From the NCBI RefSeq assembly GCF_000725545.1, contig NZ_JNZP01000002.1, forward strand, positions 1 through 64,000: a DNA stretch of 64,000 bases, given 5' to 3'. The translations under genes were made by a program, and so were the position numbers. This DNA is from Streptomyces exfoliatus. Its GTDB lineage: Bacteria > Actinomycetota > Actinomycetes > Streptomycetales > Streptomycetaceae. Of this stretch, positions 43,401 to 52,234 are shown one piece after another; the first letter of the stretch is position 1; the number at the start of each line of letters is the position of its first letter. The notes beneath the pieces are model-generated. The model did not search any database, was not told where the DNA came from, and was given only the letters and a program-made list of their open reading frames with translations.

Positions 43401-43519
43401 ACGCGGACCGGGTGATCGCGATGGCGGACGGACGCGTCGTCCAGGAAGGCACCCCCGCCGAACTCCTCGCCGACACCACCGGTCTCTTTCACGAGCTGGT
43501 CCGGCGTCAACTCGGCTGA
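40472..43519 (+). CDS. NHLM-type ABC transporter, second permease/ATPase with Tyr-Gly repeat insert
   Basis: 1015 residues from GTG at 40472, one base after the stop of the preceding exporter gene. The N-terminal region of about 430 residues is the regulatory head of NHLM permease proteins. It contains an unusual repetitive insert at about residues 112-172 (GYGEHGYGEQGYGQRGHGGH; GEQGYGGRWYEGQWYEDQG) and a second YEGYEGYEGYPAHEG near 230. The transmembrane part (about 470-740) and ATPase follow: Walker A ASGCGKSTLLRL near 814, signature VSGGQRQRLMIAQAL near 915, Walker B VLFFDEATSALDNEA, and VIAHRLSTIMD. It probably forms a heteromeric exporter with the C39 protein. Confidence 0.9.
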   Translation: MTFPQPPADPTGVRHGGGAPDPVVAALGALGTAVDCAGLSSVPLEGPHVLWLVVDGALDLFAVDAARLGPWHFLGRLGAGTLLLGPVEGPAHTLIGRPAQGCLLRRVELRELAYAAGQYAGQGYGEHGYGEQGYGQRGHGGHDGYGGQAYGEQGYGGRWYEGQWYEDQGADGTRAEPPPSPLEHAFALGIGRGLRVLYQATLDGGSTAGTGDDDVLWMRLAPGSIAYGAAYEGYEGYEGYPAHEGHQSPGAGTLLVDPATWQGMVDQQYRLLHALDGWIEQLERDHEDRAAAGVEAGEAARTTADRTLLASIGRPGGPGARGRAGADATYAVCRAVADEARITLVEPADAGDAFGADPGCPDPVERIALASRIRTRGVRLGDRWWREDSGPLVGHRAADGTPVALLWRRGRYVAFDPATGERERVGRAGAAAFAPSAVMFYRPLPDRPLSLPQLLRFSLRGTRAELRALLLGGLVAVVLGALVPVATGKVLGTYVPAAETGLIVQTGVAVIATSIVSAAFMLLQNTAILRMEGRIEATLQPAVWDRLLRLPTTFFAGRSTGELAGAAMGVSAIRRVLSGIGPVVVQAGTVGTVNLVLLLVYSVPLALVALALLLATAAVFLGLGLWQLRYQRQLILLGNKLDNQAFQTLRGLPKLRVAAAESFAYAAWAGRFARTRELHRRVGRIKNVLAVLGAVCLPLCTLVMFALLAGPARGTLSASEFLTFSTAVTMMLSSVTQLTGALLSAAAVQPMFEQIRPVFRATPEVRGSSVRPGELTGAIEAENLSYRYGEDGPLVLDGVDLRVRPGEFVAIVGASGCGKSTLLRLLIGFDRPVSGTVRYDGQDLAALDQAAVRRQCGVVLQNAQPFSGSVLDCIRGAGTYPLEDAWAAAAMAGLAEDIKAMPMGMHTMLSDGGGSVSGGQRQRLMIAQALIRRPRVLFFDEATSALDNEAQRTVIESTRALNATRVVIAHRLSTIMDADRVIAMADGRVVQEGTPAELLADTTGLFHELVRRQLG

Positions 43520-43615
43520 TAGTCGCGTGATTACTATCGGTAATAGATCGATAATCCTGAGTTTCCCGCGCTCAAGATCAACGGAAAAGGTCCCCCGTTG
43601 TTTACGCAGACTTTA

Positions 43616-43652
43616 ACGCTGTTTTGGCAGGTCAGCCCGACAAAAACAGCGT
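43616..43652 (+). terminator. Hairpin after the peptide-export operon
   Basis: ACGCTGTTTT at 43616-43625 pairs with AAAACAGCGT at 43643-43652 over a 17-base loop, about 100 bases after the exporter stop. It could end the export transcript or act as an operator for the following gene. Confidence 0.5.
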
Positions 43653-43708
43653 AAATCGGATGACCGTAAGATGGGGGCTCCCCAACCGGCACATCGTGGG
43701 CTTAACTT

Positions 43709-44197
43709 ATGGCCATGACCTCCCCCCGCTCCACCTATGGAGGCGGTTACCACACCGCGCCGTCCTTCCCGGACACCCCGATCTACGACTCCCTGGTCGC
43801 GGAGCGGGGCACGCCTCAGATCGCCCCGATCCGAGTGCCCGCCGCCTACGACACCGGCAGCAGCTACCCCACGAGCGGCTCCTACCTGCCGGCGCTTCCC
43901 GCGGCACTGCCCGCCCTCCCGGCGGCGCCCACCCCGCAGCCCTCCTACGGCAACGGTTACGGATACCCGCAGCCCGCGCCGCAGATGGCCCCCGTGCCCC
44001 TGCAGCACGCCCCCGCCCCGTACATCCCGCAGCAGCCGGTGGCTCCGCGCGGCTACCAGGCCGGCCAGTACGCGCAGCCGCCCCGCCCCGCTCCCGCGGG
44101 GTACGAGGCGATGCGTCCGGCTGCCCCCCGGCCCGCGCCCGCTCCCGCGCCGTACGACGACCCGTACAACCGTCCCTACCAGGGCGGGGGTTACTGA
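43709..44197 (+). CDS. DUF6643-family proline/tyrosine-rich protein
   Basis: 162 residues from ATG at 43709 (43715 also possible). The N terminus carries a conserved Streptomyces block: STYGGGYHTAPSFPDTPIYD, SLVAERGTPQIAPIRVPAAY. The rest is low complexity, rich in Pro, Ala, Gln and Tyr (PQPSYGNGYGYPQPAPQMAP), and ends QGGGY. There is no signal peptide or transmembrane helix. The family is widely conserved in Streptomyces, but its role is unknown. It is the first gene after the export locus and is probably unrelated to it. Confidence 0.75.
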   Translation: MAMTSPRSTYGGGYHTAPSFPDTPIYDSLVAERGTPQIAPIRVPAAYDTGSSYPTSGSYLPALPAALPALPAAPTPQPSYGNGYGYPQPAPQMAPVPLQHAPAPYIPQQPVAPRGYQAGQYAQPPRPAPAGYEAMRPAAPRPAPAPAPYDDPYNRPYQGGGY

Positions 44198-44251
44198 CCG
44201 GCACCGCACACCGGGCGACGTCGGGTCCGGAGCGGCTGGCAGGATGACCGT

Positions 44252-45076
44252 ATGCCGACTCCTGTACTCCGCTCCGTCCACGTCCACCCGGTGAAGGCCA
44301 TGCGCTCACTGGCCCCCACGGAGGCCGAGGTCCAGCCCTGGGGGCTGGCCGGGGACCGCCGGTGGGCCGTCGTCGACGCGGCGGACAAGGTCGTGACCCA
44401 ACGCCGTCACCCCCGGATGGCGTTGGCCACGGCGGAGCCGCTGCCGGGCGGCGGGATCATCCTGTCGGCTCCCGGCCACCCGCCGGTGACGGTCGAGGTG
44501 CCGCACCCCTCGTCCACCGTCACCATGGAGATCTTCGACAATTTCGTGGAGACCGTGCCCGCCGCCCCGACGGCGGCCGCGTGGCTCTCCGCGTACCTGG
44601 AGGGCGATTTCCGGCTCGTCCACATGGACGCGCCCGAGCACCGGCGGCCGGTCGACCCGGAGTACGCGCTGCCCGGCGAGACGGTGAGCTTCGCGGACGG
44701 CTACCCGCTGCTCGTCGCCACCACGTCCTCGCTCGACGCCCTCAACTCGCTCATCGCGCAGGGGGACCACGCCCACGAGGGCCCCCTTCCGATGAACCGG
44801 TTCCGGCCGAACCTCGTGATCGGGGGGACCTCGCCCTGGGCCGAGGACGGCTGGACACGGCTCGCCGTCGGCGAGGTCACCTTCCGGGTCGCCAGGCCCT
44901 GCGGGCGCTGTGTCGTCACCACCACGAACCAGGTCACCGCCGAGCGGGGCAAGGAGCCGCTGCGCACCCTCGCCCGGCACCGCAAGAACGACGGCCGGGT
45001 CATCTTCGGCCAGAACCTCGTCCCCGAGCACACCGGAACGGTCCGGGTCGGCGACGAGGTGAAGATCCTGGACTGA
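44252..45076 (+). CDS. MOSC-domain molybdenum-cofactor sulfurase-like protein
   Basis: 274 residues from ATG at 44252. The MOSC N-terminal beta-barrel (LRSVHVHPVKAMRSLAPTEA; GLAGDRRWAVVDAADKVVTQ) is followed by the MOSC domain (NRFRPNLVIGGTSPWAEDGW) with the conserved cysteine in FRVARPCGRCVVTTTNQVTA. It ends FGQNLVPEHTGTVRVGDEVK. Such proteins bind or transfer molybdenum cofactor or reduce N-hydroxylated compounds together with electron-transfer partners. No partner is adjacent, so the substrate is undefined. It is a single gene. Confidence 0.9.
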   Translation: MPTPVLRSVHVHPVKAMRSLAPTEAEVQPWGLAGDRRWAVVDAADKVVTQRRHPRMALATAEPLPGGGIILSAPGHPPVTVEVPHPSSTVTMEIFDNFVETVPAAPTAAAWLSAYLEGDFRLVHMDAPEHRRPVDPEYALPGETVSFADGYPLLVATTSSLDALNSLIAQGDHAHEGPLPMNRFRPNLVIGGTSPWAEDGWTRLAVGEVTFRVARPCGRCVVTTTNQVTAERGKEPLRTLARHRKNDGRVIFGQNLVPEHTGTVRVGDEVKILD

Positions 45077-45198
45077 GCCGGAGACCGCGGCGGCGCCCGG
45101 CCCCGGGCACCCGTCACACTTCACCGGCCCGGCAGGCGGGGAACGCCGCCCCGGGGCACACTCGTCGGAAGGAGCGGTGACGACGAGGGGGTCCCGAC

Positions 45199-45807
45199 GT
45201 GCGCGCAGCCATCGGACTCTGGCGCTGGCGGCACAATCCCCTGCGCCGGACCACTGATCTCGTCGAGGCCTGGGCCGCCTTCATCGCGGCCGTCCTGCTC
45301 TGTCTCGTGGTGCCCCTGACCGGCTGGGCGGCCGGTTCCTCCGCCGACGTCACGCTCCAGCGCGCGGTCCGCGCCCAGCAGGAGCAGCGCGTCCCGACGA
45401 CGGCCCGGGTGGTACGGGCCGCCGAGCGGCCGGTGAGCGCGGCGGGGACCGCCGAGGCGGGGGACCAGGAGAGCGGGCGCCGCTCGGTGGTGGCCCGGTG
45501 GACCGCGCCGGACGGCTCGGCCCGTACGGGCACGGTGACGACGGCCCGGCGGACCTCCGCACCCGGCGCCTCCTTCCCGCTCTGGACGGACCGGGACGGA
45601 CGTCCGGTGGCGCCGCCGATGCAGGCGGGCACGGCGCGGGCGCACGCGTTCATCGCCGGTCTGACGACCGCGCTCCTCGCGGGCCTCCTGGTGGAGACCG
45701 TCCGCCGCCTCGTCGTACGCCGGCTCGTGCTGCTGCGGTACGCGCGCCTCGACCGCGCGTGGGCGGCGACCGGCCCGGACTGGGGCCGCACCGGAACCGG
45801 CAGTTGA
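45199..45807 (+). CDS. Two-helix membrane protein (Rv1733c-like)
   Basis: 202 residues from GTG at 45199 (LWRWRHNPLRRTTDLVEAWA). The Trp/Arg-rich start followed by a transmembrane helix (AAFIAAVLLCLVVPLTGWAA, about 27-47), an external domain of about 90 residues (VVARWTAPDGSARTGTVTTA; FPLWTDRDGRPVAPPMQAGT), and a second helix near 155-175 match the actinobacterial Rv1733c-type family. That family is known as a membrane antigen in mycobacteria and has no known activity. A perfect 12-bp hairpin follows at 45825. Confidence 0.75.
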   Translation: MRAAIGLWRWRHNPLRRTTDLVEAWAAFIAAVLLCLVVPLTGWAAGSSADVTLQRAVRAQQEQRVPTTARVVRAAERPVSAAGTAEAGDQESGRRSVVARWTAPDGSARTGTVTTARRTSAPGASFPLWTDRDGRPVAPPMQAGTARAHAFIAGLTTALLAGLLVETVRRLVVRRLVLLRYARLDRAWAATGPDWGRTGTGS

Positions 45808-45824
45808 GGCCGTGGGGAGGGCCA

Positions 45825-45866
45825 GGGGGTGTCTTGCTGATCCGGCATGATCGACAAGACACCCCC
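45825..45866 (+). terminator. Perfect 12-bp hairpin
   Basis: GGGGGTGTCTTG at 45825-45836 pairs with CAAGACACCCCC at 45855-45866; the 18-base loop holds two GATC. It lies 17 bases after the stop of the Rv1733c-like gene and fits a terminator. Confidence 0.7.
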
Positions 45867-45957
45867 GGCTCGCGACCCGTCAACCCCGCGGCCCGGCGCG
45901 CGCTACGGTGGGGCATCGGATCAGCGGCGAGGCATCAGGCGGGGGCAGGACACACCC

Positions 45958-48366
45958 ATGGCACAGGGCACGGTCCAGGTGACGCACACCGGCACATCGC
46001 GGTGGCGGCGCCGCACGGGTGAGTACCCCTCGCTCGCCGCCGCCCTGGAGGCCGCGGGCGACGGGGACGTGCTCACCGTCGCGCCCGGCACCTACCGGGA
46101 GAACCTCGTGGTGCGGCGGGCCGTCACCCTGCGCGGCCCCGAGGGCGCGGTCGGCTCGGTGCGGATCGCCCCGCCGGACGGGGTGCCGCTGACGATCCGC
46201 GCCTCCGTCACCGTGCAGGACCTCCACATCGAGGGGCAGGACGTCGCCGCGCCCGCGCTGCTCATCGAGGACGGCACGCCGGAGCTGCTCGACCTGCGGA
46301 TCATGACCCGCTCGGCCGCCGGGATCGAGGTGCGGGGCGCGGCCCGGCCGACGGTGCGCCGCTGCACGGTCGACAATCCCGCCGGGGTCGGCATCGCCGT
46401 ACTCGACGGGGCGGGCGGGGTGTTCGAGGAGTGCGAGGTGGTGTCCGCCGGGCAGGCGGGCGTCTCGGTGCGCGGCGGGGCGCATCCGCGTCTCGAACGC
46501 TGCCGGGTGCACCACTCCTCCGGGGCGGGGATCGCGGTGACCGGCGAGGGCAGCGGCCTGGAGGGCGTCGGCTGCGAGGTGTACGAGATCAAGGGCGCCG
46601 GGCTCCAGATCGCGGCCCGCGCCACCGCCCACTTCACGGACTCCTCGGTGCACCGCACGTCGGGGGACGGCATCACGCTCGACACGGACGCGGTGCTCAC
46701 GCTGTCGGACTGCGACATCCACGACGTCCCGGAGAACGCCGTCGACCTGCGCTCGCGCTCGGTCCTGACGCTGACCCGGTCGACCGTCCGCCGCTTCGGC
46801 CGCAACGGTCTGTCGGTGTGGGACCCGGGGACGCGGGTGGACGCCAACCAGTGCGAGATCCACGACAGCACGGGCGACTACCCGGCGGTGTGGGTGAGCG
46901 ACGGGGCGACCGCCGTCCTCGACGCGTGCCGGGTGCACGACGTGCCGGACGCGCTGTTCGTCCTCGACCGGGGTTCGCGCGTGGACGTCGTCGACAGCGA
47001 TCTGTCGCAGGTGCGGAACACGGCGGTCTCGGTGAGCGACGGGGCGACGGCGCAGCTCGACGACTGCCGGATCCGGGAGGCCTCGACGGGCGCCTGGTTC
47101 CGGGACCACGGCAGCGGCGGCACCCTCGGCAACTGCACCATCGACTCCGTGCAGACCGGCGTCATCGTCACCAAGGGCGCCGACCCGACGATCGAGCGGT
47201 GCACGGTCACGTCGCCCGCCGAGGCAGGTTTCTACGTGTCGGCGGAGGGCCGCGGCTCCTTCCACGGCTGCCGGGTCACGGGCAGCGGCGGGTACGGCTT
47301 CCACGTCACGGACGGCTGCCGTACAACGCTGCGCAAGTGCCGTACGGAGCGGTGCGCGCGCGGGGGTTACGAGTTCCCCGAGGAGGGTGCGAGCGCGGAG
47401 GACTGCACCAGCGACGAGAGCGCGGTCCGCTCCTCCGTACCCGACGGGGGGACGGTCCTGACGGCGACGCAGTCGGCGGGGCTCCTGGGGACGGTGCCCG
47501 CGCCGCGCGTCCAGACGGCCGTACCCCAGGCCGTGCCGGAGCCGGTGACCTCCTCCCGTTCCTCGCAGGACGTGCTCGGGGAGCTGGACGCCCTGGTGGG
47601 TCTGGAGAGCGTCAAGCTGGAGGTCCGCACCCTCACCAACATGATCGAGGTGGGGCGACGGCGTCAGGAGGCCGGCTTCAAGGCGGCCTCGGTCCGCCGC
47701 CATCTGGTCTTCACGGGCAATCCGGGTACGGGCAAGACGACGGTGGCCCGCCTGTACGGCGAGATCCTGGCCTCCCTCGGGGTCCTGGAGCGCGGGCATC
47801 TGGTGGAGGTGTCCCGGGTCGACCTGGTCGGCGAGCACATCGGCTCGACGGCGATCCGGACCCAGGAGGCCTTCGACCGGGCGCGGGGCGGGGTGCTGTT
47901 CGTCGACGAGGCGTACGCCCTGTCTCCGGAGGACTCGGGGCGGGACTTCGGCCGTGAGGCGATCGACACGCTGGTGAAGCTGATGGAGGACCACCGGGAC
48001 GCGGTGGTGGTCATCGTCGCGGGATACACGGCGGAGATGGAGCGCTTCCTCACGGTCAACCCGGGTGTGGCGTCGCGCTTCTCGCGGACCATCACGTTCG
48101 GCGACTACGAGCCTGAGGAGCTGCTGCGGATCGTGGGGCAGCAGGCGGACGAGCACGAGTACCGGCTCGCTCCGGGCACGGACGAGGCGCTGCTCGTGTA
48201 CTTCACGAAGCTGCCCAAGGGCCCGGCGTTCGGCAACGGCCGTACGGCGCGTCAGACGTTCGAGTCGATGGTGGAGCGGCACGCGGGCCGGGTCGCCGCG
48301 CTCGCCGAGGCGAGCACGGACGACCTGACGCTGCTCTACCCGGAGGACCTGCCGGAGCTTCCCTGA
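45958..48366 (+). CDS. Beta-helix repeat protein fused to a CbxX/EccA-type AAA+ ATPase
   Basis: 802 residues from ATG at 45958. About the first 490 residues are right-handed beta-helix rungs ([59 protein letters not shown]) with a clear period near 23 residues. After a linker comes a complete AAA+ domain at about 540-790: [20 protein letters not shown], Walker [20 protein letters not shown] near 587, Walker [13 protein letters not shown] near 643, and arginine-finger region [11 protein letters not shown] near 703. The ATPase resembles CbxX and the EccA subunits of type VII secretion. There is no signal peptide. The helix may bind a client that the ATPase remodels. The 3' end overlaps the convergent gene by 31 bases. 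Confidence 0.9.
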   Translation: MAQGTVQVTHTGTSRWRRRTGEYPSLAAALEAAGDGDVLTVAPGTYRENLVVRRAVTLRGPEGAVGSVRIAPPDGVPLTIRASVTVQDLHIEGQDVAAPALLIEDGTPELLDLRIMTRSAAGIEVRGAARPTVRRCTVDNPAGVGIAVLDGAGGVFEECEVVSAGQAGVSVRGGAHPRLERCRVHHSSGAGIAVTGEGSGLEGVGCEVYEIKGAGLQIAARATAHFTDSSVHRTSGDGITLDTDAVLTLSDCDIHDVPENAVDLRSRSVLTLTRSTVRRFGRNGLSVWDPGTRVDANQCEIHDSTGDYPAVWVSDGATAVLDACRVHDVPDALFVLDRGSRVDVVDSDLSQVRNTAVSVSDGATAQLDDCRIREASTGAWFRDHGSGGTLGNCTIDSVQTGVIVTKGADPTIERCTVTSPAEAGFYVSAEGRGSFHGCRVTGSGGYGFHVTDGCRTTLRKCRTERCARGGYEFPEEGASAEDCTSDESAVRSSVPDGGTVLTATQSAGLLGTVPAPRVQTAVPQAVPEPVTSSRSSQDVLGELDALVGLESVKLEVRTLTNMIEVGRRRQEAGFKAASVRRHLVFTGNPGTGKTTVARLYGEILASLGVLERGHLVEVSRVDLVGEHIGSTAIRTQEAFDRARGGVLFVDEAYALSPEDSGRDFGREAIDTLVKLMEDHRDAVVVIVAGYTAEMERFLTVNPGVASRFSRTITFGDYEPEELLRIVGQQADEHEYRLAPGTDEALLVYFTKLPKGPAFGNGRTARQTFESMVERHAGRVAALAEASTDDLTLLYPEDLPELP

Positions 48367-50726
48367 TCCGCGGTCTCGTGAGGACCACGCTGCCGGGGCA
48401 TGGCGGGCAGCAGCTGGTCGAGGAGGGCGGAGCGCCGGTGCGCGAAGGCCGGGTCGGCCTGGTAGCCGGAGTGGCCCAGGATCGGTTCGGGCAGCGGGTG
48501 TTCGCGGGTGCGGCCGTAGGCGACGGGGTCGGGGAGGACCGGGGCGTCGACGGCCGGCCTGCCGTCGGCGGCGGGGACCCTGACGGGTCCGCCGATGGGG
48601 TCGGTGGCGCGGTACAGGTTGCTCCAGCAGGAGACCGTACGGTTCAGGGCACGCAGCGCGTCGGGGCCGAAGTACGCGGGGAACCAGCGCCCGTAGAGCC
48701 GCTCCAGGGGTGATCCGTACGTGAGGAGCGCGACGCGGCCCCGGGTGGCGGGCGGCAGCTGCCAGACGGCGGCTGCGGCGAGGACGCTGCCCTGGGAGTG
48801 CCCGGAGATGACGAGCCGGCCGCCGGTGCTCCGCGTCCAGGAGCTCATCCGCCAGGTCAGGTCGGGCACCGCCCGTTCGGCATAGCAGGGCGGGGCGAAG
48901 GGGTGGGCGGCGCGCGGCCAGAAGGTGCCGACGTCCCAGAGGATGCCGATGGTGCGGCGGGCGGAGGCGTCCTTGTAGGCGCGGCGGCCCCAGGTGACGA
49001 AGAGCAGGAAGCCGAAGCCGATCATCCAGGAGCCGAGGGCCTGGGTGGCGGAGGCGAGCGACGCGACGGCCGGGTGGGCGCCGTCGAAGGCCCGTCCGGG
49101 AACGTTTCCGCTGGCCCAGGCTCCGGCGACGGAGGCGGCGCCGAGCAGCAGGGTGGCGCCGGAGACCACGCCGACGAGGACGGGCGCGGAGTCGGTGAGC
49201 GCCGCCCGCGCCCGGCCGGAGGCGATCTGTCCCGTACGGACCGGGTCGCCCTCGCCGGAGGCGTCGTAGTCGGCCTCGACCGTGGCGCGCAGCCGCCGGC
49301 CGGCGAGCACGGTCCGTACGGCGAGGAGGGCGGCGGGCGCGAGCAGCAGCAGGAGCAGGACGGGGATGACGGACGCCTGCCAGCTGAGCAGCACGGGCGG
49401 AGCGATCCGGGGGCCGCCGTGGGCCGCGCCGGGGCCGTCGAGCCAGTCGGCGACGCGCTGGGCGACGCCCCCGGACATGACGCCGGCGAGGGCGCAGGCG
49501 AGCATGGCGACGGCGGGGCCGCCGAGTCCGCGCAGGGCGGTGCGCGGGTGCCTGCCGGGCCGCTGGAGCAGCAGGGCGACCACGCCGAGGGCGACGACCA
49601 GGCCGCCCTGGACGACGGTGAGGGTGCCGAAGGCGGCGTTGCCGGGGAGGGCACCGCCGGAGGTCCAGCCGGGCCGTGACCAGCCGGCGTAGAGGGCGGT
49701 GAGCAGGAGGAGGGCGAGCGAGGCGCCGGGCAGCCAGGAGACGAGGGTGCGTTCGACGCGCAGGTCGAGGCGGCGTTCGCTGCGGCCGCGGCGGCAGACG
49801 ACGAGGACGACGAGGACGAGGAAGGCGGCGACGGCGACCTGGAGGGCCGGTCCGATGACGGCGCCGGCGCCGGGGGCGGTGGCGTCGTGCCGTGCGGTGG
49901 CCGTGGCGAGGGCGGCGGCGACGGTGAGGAAGCCGGCGGCGGTGTGGGCGGCTCTGAGGCGGGCGACGAGCCGGCGCCCGAACCAGAAGCCGGGACGACC
50001 GAGGGCCGGCCGGATCCCCCCGGGGCCGGGAGCACCCTCGCCCCGGTCGGCGGTCTCCGTGTCGGCGTCCGGTTCGGCCACGGGGGCGTCGTAGCCGGTG
50101 GGCGGGCGCTGGGCCTCGTACGCGCTCCAGGTCCGGTTCGACAGGTACCAGAGGAGACCGACGAGCGCGGTCGGGACCAGGGCGGCGAGCGCGAGCCGGC
50201 GGCCGGGCGGGGACCACCAGCCGTCGCGGACCGGGGAGAGGAAGCCGAGCCAGGAGTACGTGTCGGCGCAGGCGGCGGTCCCCGCGCACTGCCAGGCCGT
50301 CAGGTCGAGCGCGACCTCGCAGGCCGCGGCGGTCAGGAGCACGGTGAGCGTGAGGGCGACGAGCCGGACGAGGACCCCGTACAGCCGGACGAGCCGCGGA
50401 CGGCCCTGGGCGGGCGGCCTCATCCAGTGCGCCAGGTTGGCGACCATGAACGGCAGGAGCAGCAGCCACAGGGCGCGGGTGCCGTCGCCCGAGGTGAGGT
50501 TGGACCAGCAGTACGCCTCGGGGATCGGGCGGGCCGCGTACCGCTCGGGTTGGTCCTCGGCCTCGGTGTCCTCTGCGCGCCGGTACACGGCGGCGGTGCG
50601 GTCGCCGGTGACCCGTACGGTCCTGGGATCGTCGAGCATGTCCTGGGGGGTGGCTCCGCCGACTCCGTGGACGAGGAGTTCGAGCGCCGCGCCCCCGCTC
50701 TCCGGGGCGGGTGTGGCAGGGGACAC
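48336..50726 (-). CDS. Polytopic membrane protein with split alpha/beta-hydrolase motifs
   Basis: 796 residues from ATG at 50726. The N terminus starts with [20 protein letters not shown], the HGxGG oxyanion strand of an alpha/beta-hydrolase. Next come about ten transmembrane helices over some 500 residues ([52 protein letters not shown]). The nucleophile elbow [18 protein letters not shown] appears only near residue 640, with [20 protein letters not shown] after it and a candidate catalytic His in [11 protein letters not shown]. It looks like a membrane-embedded lipase/esterase-type protein whose fold is interrupted by a membrane module. The substrate is unknown. It converges on the beta-helix/AAA+ gene, overlapping by 31 bases. 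Confidence 0.75.
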   Translation of the reverse strand: MSPATPAPESGGAALELLVHGVGGATPQDMLDDPRTVRVTGDRTAAVYRRAEDTEAEDQPERYAARPIPEAYCWSNLTSGDGTRALWLLLLPFMVANLAHWMRPPAQGRPRLVRLYGVLVRLVALTLTVLLTAAACEVALDLTAWQCAGTAACADTYSWLGFLSPVRDGWWSPPGRRLALAALVPTALVGLLWYLSNRTWSAYEAQRPPTGYDAPVAEPDADTETADRGEGAPGPGGIRPALGRPGFWFGRRLVARLRAAHTAAGFLTVAAALATATARHDATAPGAGAVIGPALQVAVAAFLVLVVLVVCRRGRSERRLDLRVERTLVSWLPGASLALLLLTALYAGWSRPGWTSGGALPGNAAFGTLTVVQGGLVVALGVVALLLQRPGRHPRTALRGLGGPAVAMLACALAGVMSGGVAQRVADWLDGPGAAHGGPRIAPPVLLSWQASVIPVLLLLLLAPAALLAVRTVLAGRRLRATVEADYDASGEGDPVRTGQIASGRARAALTDSAPVLVGVVSGATLLLGAASVAGAWASGNVPGRAFDGAHPAVASLASATQALGSWMIGFGFLLFVTWGRRAYKDASARRTIGILWDVGTFWPRAAHPFAPPCYAERAVPDLTWRMSSWTRSTGGRLVISGHSQGSVLAAAAVWQLPPATRGRVALLTYGSPLERLYGRWFPAYFGPDALRALNRTVSCWSNLYRATDPIGGPVRVPAADGRPAVDAPVLPDPVAYGRTREHPLPEPILGHSGYQADPAFAHRRSALLDQLLPAMPRQRGPHETADQGSSGRSSG

Positions 50727-50859
50727 TGAGGGGACTTCCTCTCAGGGTGGGAAGATGCGACGTCGGCATCAGGATCGCGGACGGTCGTGCACCCGCGCAC
50801 CGTTCTCACCGAATCCGACGACCATCCCCTTGTCCCCTGCGGAAGGACCGGCCCCGGCG

Positions 50860-51687
50860 GTGACTGACAACCAGAACCTCCTCGCGGAGCAGCGGCGTGC
50901 CCTGATCCTCGACGAGGTCCGGCGGCGCGGCGGTGTCCGGGTCAACGAACTGACCCGGCGCCTCAGCGTCTCGGACATGACGATCCGTCGCGACCTGGAC
51001 GCGCTGGCCCGCCAGGGCATGCTGGCCAAGGTGCACGGCGGAGCCGTTCCGGTGGTCGAGGCGAGCACCCACGAGCCGGGTTTCGCCGCCAAGTCGGTGC
51101 TCGAACCGAGCGCCAAGGACGACATCGCCCGGTCGGCGGCGGCCCTGGTCCCGCCGGGCGCGGCGATCGCGCTGTCCGGAGGGACGACCACCTACGCCCT
51201 GGCCCGGCACCTGCTCGACGTGCCGGACCTGACGGTGGTGACGAACTCGGTGCGGGTCGCCGACGTGTTCCACGAGGACCGACTCGCCGGGGGCGGGGGC
51301 GAGTCGCGGCGCGGGGCGGCGACGGTCGTCCTGACGGGCGGGATGCGCACCCCGTCCGACGCGCTGGTGGGGCCTGTGGCGGACCGGGCGGTCCGCTCGC
51401 TCCACTTCGACCTGCTGTTCCTCGGGGTGCACGGCATCTCGGTGGAGGCGGGCCTCTCGACGCCGAACCTGGCGGAGGCGGAGACGAACGGCTGTCTGAT
51501 GCGTTCGGCGCGCCGGGTCGTGGTCGTCGCCGACCACACCAAGTGGGGCACGGTGGGCCTGAGTTCGTTCGCCGATCTGGACGAGGTGGACACCTGGGTG
51601 ACGGACCGGGGGCTGCCCGAGGGCGTGCGCGCCGAGGTCCTCGAACATCTTCCGGGGCTCGTGGTGGCGGGCGAGGAACAGGCGTGA
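50860..51687 (+). CDS. DeoR/GlpR-family transcriptional regulator
   Basis: 275 residues from GTG at 50860 (VTDNQNLLAEQRRALILDEV). The N-terminal HTH is VNELTRRLSVSDMTIRRDLD followed by ALARQGMLAKVHGGAVPV, the standard DeoR signature. The sugar-phosphate-sensing domain follows (AIALSGGTTTYALARHLLDV; TVVLTGGMRTPSDALVGPVA; VVVVADHTKWGTVGLSSFAD). Such repressors release DNA on binding a phosphorylated sugar. No sugar transporter or kinase lies near. Its stop overlaps the start of the SRPBCC gene (GTGA), which suggests a joint transcript. Confidence 0.9.
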   Translation: MTDNQNLLAEQRRALILDEVRRRGGVRVNELTRRLSVSDMTIRRDLDALARQGMLAKVHGGAVPVVEASTHEPGFAAKSVLEPSAKDDIARSAAALVPPGAAIALSGGTTTYALARHLLDVPDLTVVTNSVRVADVFHEDRLAGGGGESRRGAATVVLTGGMRTPSDALVGPVADRAVRSLHFDLLFLGVHGISVEAGLSTPNLAEAETNGCLMRSARRVVVVADHTKWGTVGLSSFADLDEVDTWVTDRGLPEGVRAEVLEHLPGLVVAGEEQA

Positions 51688-52151
51688 GCCTCTTCCGGGT
51701 CGAGCGGCGGGTGCCGCTGGCGCCCGAGGAAGTGTGGCGGCGGCTGACGGACTGGCCGGCGCACGGCCGCCAGGTGCCGCTGACCCGGACGAGGGTGCTG
51801 ACGCCCGGGCCGAACGGGGCAGGGACCCGGTTCACGGCCCGTACGGGCGTCGGCCCGCTGTCCTTCGACGACCCGATGGAGGTCGTGCGCTGGGAACCCC
51901 CGGCGGCCGGCCGGCCGGGAACGTGCCGCCTGGAGAAGTCGGGCCGGGTGGTGCGGGGCTGGGCCCTGGTCGAGGTGACGGAGACGCCCGGCGGCGGCTC
52001 CCGGGTGGTGTGGACGGAGGAGCTGACGGTACGGGGGGTGCCGGGGGCCTTCGATCCCGTACTGGCGCGTGCGGGGCGACTGTTGTTCGGGCGGGCGGTG
52101 GACGGGCTGCTGCGCGATCCCCGGGGCGGGCGGGGCCGTTCCGTCGGATAG
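51684..52151 (+). CDS. SRPBCC-family protein
   Basis: 155 residues from GTG at 51684, overlapping the DeoR stop. The helix-grip fold is shown by the start FRVERRVPLAPEEVWRRLTD followed by WPAHGRQVPLTRTRVLTPGP. The strand pattern EVTETPGGGSRVVWTEELTV and a C-terminal helix (FDPVLARAGRLLFGRAVDGL) complete it. SRPBCC proteins bind hydrophobic ligands or serve as cyclases and are not assigned a reaction by sequence alone. Co-expression with the DeoR regulator is implied by the overlap. Confidence 0.8.
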   Translation: MSLFRVERRVPLAPEEVWRRLTDWPAHGRQVPLTRTRVLTPGPNGAGTRFTARTGVGPLSFDDPMEVVRWEPPAAGRPGTCRLEKSGRVVRGWALVEVTETPGGGSRVVWTEELTVRGVPGAFDPVLARAGRLLFGRAVDGLLRDPRGGRGRSVG

Positions 52152-52234
52152 GACCCCGGCGACCCGACCCCTGTGCCGTTGACACTTCGTCAGCTAGGGT
52201 GCCCTTTCGCTTCCGTCCAGGGGAGGTACGGTCC

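Noticed and set aside
40457..43510. Long reverse-strand frame opposite the second exporter
   Set aside because: It shadows the ATPase codons; no ribosome site or protein family is seen.
45880..50769. Very long open frame on the reverse strand (about 1,600 codons)
   Set aside because: It is antisense to the beta-helix/AAA+ gene and out of frame with the hydrolase-like gene. Its translation is Arg/Pro/His-rich low-complexity sequence, as expected from GC-rich codon shadows.
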